DNA from: Clostridia bacterium
GTDB lineage: Bacteria > Bacillota > Clostridia > Oscillospirales > CAG-272
NCBI GenBank assembly: GCA_017452335.1
Contig: JAFTMP010000258.1
Span: 1-5,100 of the forward strand
Length of the DNA: 5,100 nt
Reading direction: 5' to 3'
The notes beneath the pieces were generated by a model, which saw only the letters and a program-made list of their open reading frames with translations, did not search any database and was not told the origin of the DNA. Position numbers and translations under genes: made by a program. Of the stretch, positions 1 to 5,100 are shown piece after piece; the stretch's first letter is position 1; each line of letters opens with the position of its first letter.

Positions 1-356
1 ATTCAAAAGAAATTTTGGTTCAGCAAACCACCACCGAGAACATTCAAGAGAACATGAAGGACTTAGAGGAGTTCAAAAGCTCGTTTGAGGGATACATCAG
101 AATCGGAAAATTTGAGGATAATGAAGAGAATGCAATGGGTATTGAGGTCGGACAAAGTACCAACGGGGAGCAGACGATGCGCTCAAGATTCACAGCACAA
201 AGACTGGTTTTCCTCGATGCTTCAGGGCAGGAGCTGGGCTACTTTAAGGGCGGCTTTTTATATGTTAAGGGCAGTATCCAGGTGGATGGCAATTTGCGTA
301 TGCGCAGATATACGCTTGACAACTCCCACGGACTTGCCTTGAAATTCAACGGATAA
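1..356 (+). CDS. Phage tail-tip / tail-endopeptidase-like protein, C-terminal fragment (5' end outside window)
   Basis: The reading frame is open from base 3 to the TAA at 354-356, giving 117 visible residues. A TTG at 15 could be read as a start, but it has no ribosome binding site and the frame continues upstream, so this is the tail of a larger gene. Visible residues 5-30 form a polar, probably helical linker. A compact beta-rich end follows with the landmarks GYIRIG (about 30-35), IEVGQ (about 47-51), RFTAQRL (about 62-68) and a terminal GLALKFNG. This series (YIR.G, EVGQ, RFTA.RL, LD..G.E, then G.L.LK at the very end) matches, from memory, the C-terminal region of large tail proteins in Clostridia-type siphophage prophages, the class that includes prophage endopeptidase tail proteins. 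Such proteins sit at the tail tip. The catalytic part, if any, lies outside the window. Its position directly before a DUF859-like fibre gene supports a tail role. Confident about the tail-protein class, less so about the exact subfamily. Confidence 0.75.
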   Translation, partial: SKEILVQQTTTENIQENMKDLEEFKSSFEGYIRIGKFEDNEENAMGIEVGQSTNGEQTMRSRFTAQRLVFLDASGQELGYFKGGFLYVKGSIQVDGNLRMRRYTLDNSHGLALKFNG

Positions 357-364
357 GAAAGGGG
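357..364 (+). promoter_or_regulatory. Ribosome binding site that decides the start of the DUF859-like gene
   Basis: The purine-rich GAAAGGGG follows directly after the stop codon of the upstream gene. It lies 10 nt before the ATG at 375 but only 1 nt before the in-frame ATG at 366. The first spacing is workable and the second is too short, so 375 is the preferred start and the product begins MKIYGSL. Confidence 0.6.
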
Positions 365-374
365 AATGCATACA

Positions 375-2189
375 ATGAAAATCTACGGCTCTCTTACAGG
401 AGCGGCTTATAACAAATACAACCTTTATGCGACGGTGGAGGTTGTCGCCAGGGATGAAGAAAACTTTAAGTCGCAGGTCTACTTGAAGTTCGTACTTGAA
501 AACGCATCCTATACGGGAAAATACTGCTACAATCTTGAGAAACGGGCAAATGTTTCTTTAAAGATCAATGGGGTTACGAAGGGAGCGGGAAATTATAATA
601 TTGACACGAGAGGCACCCTTTCTTCTGTTGTTGCCGATTTTACCGGGTGGCTTTCTCACGATGAGCTTGGGCGTTTGGACCTTGATATCGTCTTCTCCTT
701 CTCACAGGATTATACATCCTACCCTTCCGACCTCGATGTGATCACAGGCGGTGCTTTATCGGGCACCTTCTCATTGGAGCCTTTCCCCGTAGCTACAACG
801 CCTCATCTGCCCGATTCGATCACGGTGGGCACGTCTTTTCTGCTCGACCTTTCCACAAGCTGTCAAAGCAATCAATACACGCACAATGTTTCCTATATCA
901 TCCTTGACTCTGAATACGAGGGCATTTTGGTCACAGCAGCGCGCGGGAACGTTTACTGTACCGTCCCGAAGGAAGCGGCAAACGGCATATTGGAAAGTAC
1001 TGCAAGCGCTGTTTTTATCTGTGAAACGTATGATGAAGAAGGGGAACTTGTGGGAACTAAGTCGGTATCATCCGTGCTCGATATGCCTGCAGATGCAGCG
1101 CCTACGCTTTCTTTTTCGCTGATGCCCTACAACCAGGGACTTGCATCGGACTTTGATGATGTTTTCATCCAAGGAAAAAGCAAGGTCAAGGCAGAGGTGA
1201 TGGCAGAAAGTGAGTACGGTGCCACCATCAATTCTTACGAGCTGATCGTAAACGGCGTGAAGACCGTATCAGAAGAAAGCACCTTGCTTTCCTCTGTTCT
1301 TTTAAAATCGGGGACACAAACAGTGACGGTCAAAGTGGTGGACTCCCGAGGAAATTCCGCACAACAATCCGAAAAAATCTCCGTCTATGAGTATGCCGTG
1401 CCCTACCTTTCGGGCGTGCTTTGCGAAAAGCGGGATGGTGGTCTTTATATCGAAGCTACAAGACATTTTTCACTAATCAGCGGCAATGTTTGCCCGCTTG
1501 TCTGCCACGTAAAAAAAGCCTCTGAGGATTCCTACGATAGCGGCATCACTCTTCTTGCGGAGAACGACGACACCAATTCTTTTGCAGGAACGGTGTCCGA
1601 TGTTACGATAGAGGACCTTTACTCCTATGACGTTCTTTTGGCGCTTGAAGACACCATCAGCGGTGAGACAGGGGCATATTACTTTGATCTTAACATTCTT
1701 GGAGAGGAAATGGCGATCAAATTTCCCGAGAGCCATGGCAGATCTCTTGGCATTGGTATGGCGGCAAGTGAGGATGAAGAAGAGCGGGTAGACAATGCCT
1801 GGAGGACCTATCACCACGGCGGGTCGGGCACGATCTTGCTTGGCGGGCAGATGGACTTGCAAAGCGAGACCACGGCTGTGCTGACAAAATCGGTTGCAGA
1901 GATCGCCCGCTATAATCTGTTTTTTGTAGATCTGCACCGAAACGGTGTATTTTACAAACGCTTGCTTTGCTTCTCAGAATGGGATGCTGACGGAATACAG
2001 TATATCAAGGGACAAGCGCACGAAATTGAAAGTACATCGTATTTACTGCTTGATCTAACGCTCAAGGTCCGGGACGGGGATGTGGGCGCCAACGTCTCAG
2101 CACAGAGATTTGATGCTTGGCTTGGAAGTTCTCACGGAAGATTTTCCGATTATAATATCACGATCAGTGCCATTTACGCAATTATGTAA
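375..2189 (+). CDS. DUF859-like phage minor structural (tail fibre/adhesion) protein
   Basis: The product is 604 residues from the ATG at 375; the in-frame ATG at 366 would add three residues but lies too close to the ribosome binding site. The N-terminal part (about 1-135) starts MKIYGSLTG and is beta-rich with alternating hydrophobic and polar residues. The middle (about 140-345) looks like successive Ig/fibronectin-like beta modules. One contains SYELIVNGVK, then SGTQTVTVKVVDSRGNSA, then a YEYAVPYL boundary, a pattern typical of DUF859 proteins of streptococcal and related phages. Residues about 435-465 carry an IKFPESHGRSLGIGMAA stretch like the 'G.S.GIG' turn that often precedes the receptor-binding tip of tail fibres. 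The last 90 or so residues (YNLFFVDLH from 513, ending ITISAIYAIM) look like a terminal beta-sandwich head. There is no signal peptide or membrane segment, as expected for a virion protein. Likely role: tail-tip fibre contacting the host surface. Family assignment is from recalled patterns; the receptor is unknown. Confidence 0.72.
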   Translation: MKIYGSLTGAAYNKYNLYATVEVVARDEENFKSQVYLKFVLENASYTGKYCYNLEKRANVSLKINGVTKGAGNYNIDTRGTLSSVVADFTGWLSHDELGRLDLDIVFSFSQDYTSYPSDLDVITGGALSGTFSLEPFPVATTPHLPDSITVGTSFLLDLSTSCQSNQYTHNVSYIILDSEYEGILVTAARGNVYCTVPKEAANGILESTASAVFICETYDEEGELVGTKSVSSVLDMPADAAPTLSFSLMPYNQGLASDFDDVFIQGKSKVKAEVMAESEYGATINSYELIVNGVKTVSEESTLLSSVLLKSGTQTVTVKVVDSRGNSAQQSEKISVYEYAVPYLSGVLCEKRDGGLYIEATRHFSLISGNVCPLVCHVKKASEDSYDSGITLLAENDDTNSFAGTVSDVTIEDLYSYDVLLALEDTISGETGAYYFDLNILGEEMAIKFPESHGRSLGIGMAASEDEEERVDNAWRTYHHGGSGTILLGGQMDLQSETTAVLTKSVAEIARYNLFFVDLHRNGVFYKRLLCFSEWDADGIQYIKGQAHEIESTSYLLLDLTLKVRDGDVGANVSAQRFDAWLGSSHGRFSDYNITISAIYAIM

Positions 2190-2192
2190 AGT

Positions 2193-2200
2193 AAAGGAGG
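2193..2200 (+). promoter_or_regulatory. Strong ribosome binding site fixing the start of the gene at 2206
   Basis: AAAGGAGG is a near-perfect match to the anti-Shine-Dalgarno sequence, 5 nt before the ATG at 2206. The same frame is open further upstream (an ATG at 2080), but that extension lies inside the preceding gene and has no comparable site. The 2206 start gives a clean 16-nt intergenic gap. Confidence 0.85.
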
Positions 2201-2205
2201 ACGAA

Positions 2206-3282
2206 ATGGAAGAAAAGAAGAAAAAAACACTCGATGAGCCTGCAACAGAGGGCACGTCCATTGCTTCTTCGGGGATCTACTCCGACAACACAAAAAAACT
2301 GGCAGAGGACATTTTAAACCGCAAAGAATTCAAATATGATATGAATGCCGATGCGCTTTATCATCAGTACGCAAATCGCTTTGCCAAGCAGGGAAAAACG
2401 GCGATGCGAGACACCATGGGGCAAGCGGCAGCCATGAAGGGCGGGTACGGCAATACTTATGCCCAAAGCATTGGTCAGCAGGCGTATAACAGCCATCTTG
2501 AGGGAATGAACGATGTGATCCCCCAGCTTTACCAGCTTGCCCTTTCAAAATATACCGCCGAGGGCGATCAGATGAAGGACAAGCTTTCCACGTCTATGGC
2601 TTTCGATGAAAGTGAAAACCAAAAAAAGCAGGATGCTATCAACAACGCGATCGATTATGAACAAGCCGGCTTGAACGTGACTGTTGGAGCGGACGGTACG
2701 CCTGTTGTGAAGGAAAAGAACACGTATAATTACTTCGACGAGCGAAGATTTGGAAAGCTCAATTTAAGCGAGGATCAAAAGCTGGAGATCGATCTTGCAA
2801 TGGAGGACTATATTGCCAGCGGAAGTAAGGAGGACTTTAACAAGCTCGCCTCACTTGCCGTTCGATACGTCAATTCATCGGATGGAGCAACGATTGCCGA
2901 TTATGCACACAGGTTAAGAAACAGCATGCTGGCGTCCTCTTCCTCATCGGGTATGACCACCTCAGAGGCGGCAAGCTACACAAAGACGGCAGGCGGATAC
3001 ATTAGCGAGGGCAATTACAGCTCTGCCGCGGAATACATTCGCACGGCCGTGCAAAACGGCTCTACCACAAGGGAAGAAGCGATGCGCTTTATAGATTCCT
3101 CGGTGTATAACTCGGTAAAGGATCTTGAGCTTGACGGATTTGAACCGGGCAAAACGGGCATGACAGAGCACACGCAACCCCGCCTTGAAGCATACAGCAA
3201 CGCTCTTGAGTATTTCGTGCGGGCAGGAATTATTTCCACAGAGGAAGCGATTGAATTGATTGACGCTCGTTTTGACAAGTAA
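2206..3282 (+). CDS. Conserved phage/prophage protein of unknown function, helical, with C-terminal internal repeat
   Basis: The product is 358 residues, starting MEEKKKK after a strong ribosome binding site. Residues 1-30 are charged and probably disordered. Residues 42-113 hold a distinctive stretch: F.YD...DALYHQY, then KQGKTAMRDTMGQAAAMKGG, YGNTYAQSIGQQAYN and NDVIPQLYQLAL. I recognise this as a recurrent motif in prophage proteins of Clostridia, where it is usually annotated hypothetical. Residues 185-250 are acidic and helical. A Ser/Thr-rich linker (about 243-260) leads to two similar helical units (about 270-299 and 329-356), each with an EY...STxEEA...ID core. No enzyme motif, signal peptide or membrane segment is visible. 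The gene lies between a tail fibre gene and a giant structural-type gene, with gaps of 16 and 11 nt, so it is probably co-expressed with virion genes. A virion-associated or chaperone role for the next gene's product is inference. Certain as a gene; function unknown. Confidence 0.88.
   Translation: MEEKKKKTLDEPATEGTSIASSGIYSDNTKKLAEDILNRKEFKYDMNADALYHQYANRFAKQGKTAMRDTMGQAAAMKGGYGNTYAQSIGQQAYNSHLEGMNDVIPQLYQLALSKYTAEGDQMKDKLSTSMAFDESENQKKQDAINNAIDYEQAGLNVTVGADGTPVVKEKNTYNYFDERRFGKLNLSEDQKLEIDLAMEDYIASGSKEDFNKLASLAVRYVNSSDGATIADYAHRLRNSMLASSSSSGMTTSEAASYTKTAGGYISEGNYSSAAEYIRTAVQNGSTTREEAMRFIDSSVYNSVKDLELDGFEPGKTGMTEHTQPRLEAYSNALEYFVRAGIISTEEAIELIDARFDK
3013..3273 (+). repeat. Protein-level internal repeat (two divergent copies) at the C-terminus of the 2206-3282 product
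   Basis: Unit 1 (residues about 270-299, bases 3013-3102) contains NYSSAAEYI, then STTREEAMRFID. Unit 2 (residues about 329-356, bases 3190-3273) contains AYSNALEYF, then STEEAIELID. They share YS.A.EY, then an ST(.)EEA...ID core, with a two-residue length difference and a linker of about 29 residues between them. The nucleotide sequences are not obviously repeated, so any duplication would be old. Two copies only, judged by eye. Confidence 0.5.
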
Positions 3283-3287
3283 GGAGG
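3281..3287 (+). promoter_or_regulatory. Ribosome binding site overlapping the preceding stop codon
   Basis: AAGGAGG overlaps the last two bases of the TAA at 3280-3282 and lies 6 nt before the ATG at 3294. The overlap means ribosomes terminating on the upstream gene sit on this site, which favours coupled translation of the two genes. Confidence 0.85.
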
Positions 3288-3293
3288 AATTGC

Positions 3294-5100
3294 ATGAGCC
3301 TTTATCAAGAATATCAAAAACGAAAGAACGAAAGAACGCAAAGTGCCAAGACGAGTGCGCCCGCCTCGTCCTCTCTCTTTGAGGCTTACAAGGACAAAAA
3401 GATGGCAGAAGCCTTTAAAAACGGCACTGCCGGGAAGGAGATCGATGCCGTGCTCGGCAGATACGACAATGCAGTTTCTTCCTATTACGATGCCGCAAAG
3501 GGGCAGATTGCAAACAGAGACATTTACACCTTTAATCCCGATGCCTCTGCTTGGAACGAGCAAAGCAAGAGAGCACTTTCGGGTATTGGACTTTTGCGAC
3601 AAGACGTGGAGGGTGTTCTTTCCAAATACAGCAAGTATCTTGACGAGGACTATCTAAACGAGGTATACGAGGGACTTGACAGCGATGCCAAGTCCTACGG
3701 GGATATTGCGGAGGCATATCGAGGGCAAAGCGAGTTTTATAGTTCGTTTGAAGGAGAACGGGATTTTGGCGTATGGGCAAACAACCAAAAAAAGATTAGT
3801 GCGTATGACTCCCTAAAAGAAAATACAGATTTTGATGAAGAGGCTTTAAGGGGTGCTTCTATGGGTAAAAATCTGCCGTGGGATGAAATGCTTCAAACGG
3901 GAGGCAGTCTTACGGGGAATTCCGTAGCTTCTATCAGAACGGCATATCAAAGCGCCCTTGCAGAGGCAGAAACCAACCCGACTGCCGCAGATTGGGTGAA
4001 ACGATTTGAAACAGATGGTGACTCTCTTTACGGCTATAGCTTTGCTGTCAATATGACCGATGAGGAAGCAAAGATGTATAACTATCTTTTTGCAACTGAA
4101 GGAGAACAAAGTGCCACTGAGTATCTTAGGGCTATTGAGGAGCAGGTGAATTATCGTTCTGCACAAAAAAAGTATGAGCAGGTGGTCAATTCCAATTTTA
4201 TTGATCAGCTTGGATTTGTTGCCGGAACGAGCTTTGCACAAAATATTGGAGATCTTGCTGATGCTTTTGACACAAGCAAAGACTATTATACTCCGTCTGC
4301 AGGAGAAATGGCGCTCGGGAAGGTCGGACAGCATGCAGAAGAACTTGGCGGGGGACACAAATTTGCTTTCGATATGGTCCAAACGACCGCAAATATGGCA
4401 CCGTCTATACTTACCTCTATTGCCGTGAACACCTTCGCACCGGGAGCGGGGCAGATCGTTGGTGCCGGAATGATGGGTCTTTCCGCAAAAGGCAGTGCCT
4501 ACAAAGAGATGATCAACAACGGATACAGCAAAGACCAGGCGCAGGCGTACTCTGTGTTGATTGGTGCATCTGAAACGGTGCTTCAGTATTTTCTCGGCGG
4601 TATCGGCAGTGTTGGCAAAAAAGCGGCGACAAAGCTCGGCGGCAAAGCGCTTCTAAGCACTATTGGAAAGGTGTTGCCGATCCTTGATAACGTTGTTGCA
4701 CAGACTGCCATCAAGCTCGGCGGCGATCTTGTCTCGGAGGGACTGGAGGAGGCTCTTCAAACTCAACTTGAACCGATTTTCAAATCTCTTATAACAGGAG
4801 AGGAGTACGATCCTGCATCTCTCAAAGAAACACTGTATTCTGCTTTCCTTGGTGCGACCTCTGCCCTGCTTCTTGGAGGATTTGGTACTGTGGTAGAAGA
4901 GGTAGGTACTTATCGTACTGGCAAAAATATTGCCGCATCAGAGGCGGCGACCTCGCAGCTTCTTGAAGTTGGCTTGTCGTTTGATCAAGACACAGCGGCG
5001 TATAAATTGGCAAGTAGAGAAGTTGAGAAAGGAAAGCACAGCGCATATAATCTTGGACGGCTTTTCGTTGCTTCCTCTGAGTCTTTGACGAAGCAAAACG
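3294..5100 (+). CDS. N-terminal part of a giant phage/prophage protein with a hydrophobic membrane-like region (3' end outside window)
   Basis: The frame is open from the ATG at 3294 to the right edge without a stop: 602 complete codons, beginning MSLYQEYQKRKNERTQ. Residues 1-300 are hydrophilic and largely helical, rich in Tyr, Glu, Lys and Ala. Residues about 250-297 (NMTDEEAKMYNYLFATEG, then EYLRAIEEQVNYR) match a motif I associate with very large prophage proteins of Clostridia. Residues 303-320 (FVAGTSFAQNIGDL) lead into a Gly/Ala-rich region. There the hydrophobic segments lie at about 370-400 (APSILTSIAVNTF, then IVGAGMMGLSAKGSAY), 419-441 (YSVLIGASETVLQYFLGGIG) and 515-534 (YSAFLGATSALLLGGFG). 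An amphipathic stretch (about 463-500, ending EGLEEALQTQLEPIF) separates the last two. There is no N-terminal signal peptide, so these are internal segments. Related giant phage proteins often carry nuclease, protease or toxin-like domains further downstream; none can be seen here. Likely a virion-associated, possibly injected, protein. Alternatives are an internal head protein or an atypical tape-measure-like protein. Gene certain, role uncertain. Confidence 0.85.
   Translation, partial: MSLYQEYQKRKNERTQSAKTSAPASSSLFEAYKDKKMAEAFKNGTAGKEIDAVLGRYDNAVSSYYDAAKGQIANRDIYTFNPDASAWNEQSKRALSGIGLLRQDVEGVLSKYSKYLDEDYLNEVYEGLDSDAKSYGDIAEAYRGQSEFYSSFEGERDFGVWANNQKKISAYDSLKENTDFDEEALRGASMGKNLPWDEMLQTGGSLTGNSVASIRTAYQSALAEAETNPTAADWVKRFETDGDSLYGYSFAVNMTDEEAKMYNYLFATEGEQSATEYLRAIEEQVNYRSAQKKYEQVVNSNFIDQLGFVAGTSFAQNIGDLADAFDTSKDYYTPSAGEMALGKVGQHAEELGGGHKFAFDMVQTTANMAPSILTSIAVNTFAPGAGQIVGAGMMGLSAKGSAYKEMINNGYSKDQAQAYSVLIGASETVLQYFLGGIGSVGKKAATKLGGKALLSTIGKVLPILDNVVAQTAIKLGGDLVSEGLEEALQTQLEPIFKSLITGEEYDPASLKETLYSAFLGATSALLLGGFGTVVEEVGTYRTGKNIAASEAATSQLLEVGLSFDQDTAAYKLASREVEKGKHSAYNLGRLFVASSESLTKQN
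3321..3336 (+). repeat. Tandem 8-bp direct repeat near the start of the giant gene
   Basis: CGAAAGAA occurs twice head to tail (3321-3328 and 3329-3336) and is followed by CG, the start of a third copy. It lies inside codons 10-15 (residues KRKNER). The unit is not a multiple of three, so gain or loss of one copy would shift the frame. Confidence 0.7.
4380..4901 (+). other. Gly/Ala-rich hydrophobic region encoded within the giant gene
   Basis: Residues 363-536 of the 3294 product contain three hydrophobic stretches (about 370-400, 419-441, 515-534) rich in small residues. They are separated by helical polar segments, including GYSKDQAQAYS at about 410-420. Small-residue helices of this kind can pack closely in membranes or in large protein assemblies. 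I see this by eye only; no hydropathy calculation was made. Confidence 0.55.

Noticed and set aside
357..374. Possible promoter or terminator in the intergenic gaps (also 2190-2205 and 3283-3293)
   Set aside because: The gaps are only 11-18 nt and hold just ribosome binding sites. There is no inverted repeat with a T-run and no room for a -35/-10 pair outside coding sequence.
1473..1937. 154-codon open frame on the minus strand
   Set aside because: It is fully antisense to the DUF859-like gene, and its product has no domain pattern.
2080..2205. Upstream extension of the 358-residue gene to an ATG at 2080
   Set aside because: It would overlap the previous gene by 110 bases and has no good ribosome binding site. 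The ATG at 2206 has AAAGGAGG at ideal spacing, and the extension sequence looks out of frame.
3015..3602. 195-codon open frame on the minus strand
   Set aside because: It lies antisense across the end of one well-supported gene and the start of the next. The translation is Arg/Ser/Cys-rich with no recognisable domain, so it is a shadow of the coding frames opposite.
3343..3657. 104-codon + strand frame inside the giant gene
   Set aside because: It is in the +1 frame of the giant gene, Arg/Pro/Thr-rich, with no ribosome binding site. It is a shadow of the real frame, and not evidence of a frameshift, since the main frame stays open.
3846..4382. 178-codon open frame on the minus strand
   Set aside because: It is fully antisense to the giant gene. 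The composition is rich in Cys, Ile, Lys and Ser with no motif, so it is a shadow frame.
4380..4901. Reading the hydrophobic region as a holin
   Set aside because: The segments are internal to a frame more than 600 codons long that starts at 3294, with no separate start or ribosome binding site. Holins are small independent proteins.

Overview
The window reads as a late structural region of a temperate phage or prophage from a Gram-positive host (Bacillota). A gut-type Clostridia relative is most likely, and a Streptococcus-like host is possible. This rests on strong AAAGGAGG-type ribosome binding sites, roughly mid-range GC, tightly packed same-strand genes with gaps of 11-18 nt, and protein families I associate with siphophages and prophages of Bacillota. 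No tRNA, rRNA, CRISPR array, insertion sequence, integrase or attachment site is visible. There is no recognisable promoter or terminator either. All four genes are on the + strand and look like part of one long late transcript that enters from the left and continues past the right edge.

Layout: (1) 1-356 is the C-terminal end of a tail-tip/tail-endopeptidase-like protein, cut by the left edge. (2) 375-2189 is a 604-residue, beta-rich tail protein resembling the DUF859 minor structural proteins and probably part of the adhesion (host-binding) apparatus. (3) 2206-3282 is a 358-residue, mainly helical protein of unknown function. It has a strongly patterned N-terminal motif (residues about 42-113) that I recognise as recurring in prophages of Bacillota, and an apparent internal repeat at its C-terminus. 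(4) 3294-5100 is the first 602 codons of a very large protein that runs off the right edge. It has a hydrophilic helical N-terminal half, then a Gly/Ala-rich hydrophobic region (residues about 363-536). It resembles the N-terminal part of the giant, multi-domain phage proteins found in prophages of Clostridia.

Working together, genes 1 and 2 probably form the tail tip and receptor-contacting fibre. Genes 3 and 4 follow where a holin/endolysin lysis cassette is often found. They are tightly coupled: the ribosome binding site of gene 4 overlaps the stop codon of gene 3. Their co-occurrence suggests a joint role. The most interesting hypothesis is a virion-packaged protein delivered into the host at infection, whose hydrophobic segment contacts the membrane and whose unseen C-terminus may carry effector domains. 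That is inference: nothing in the visible 602 codons shows an enzymatic active site.
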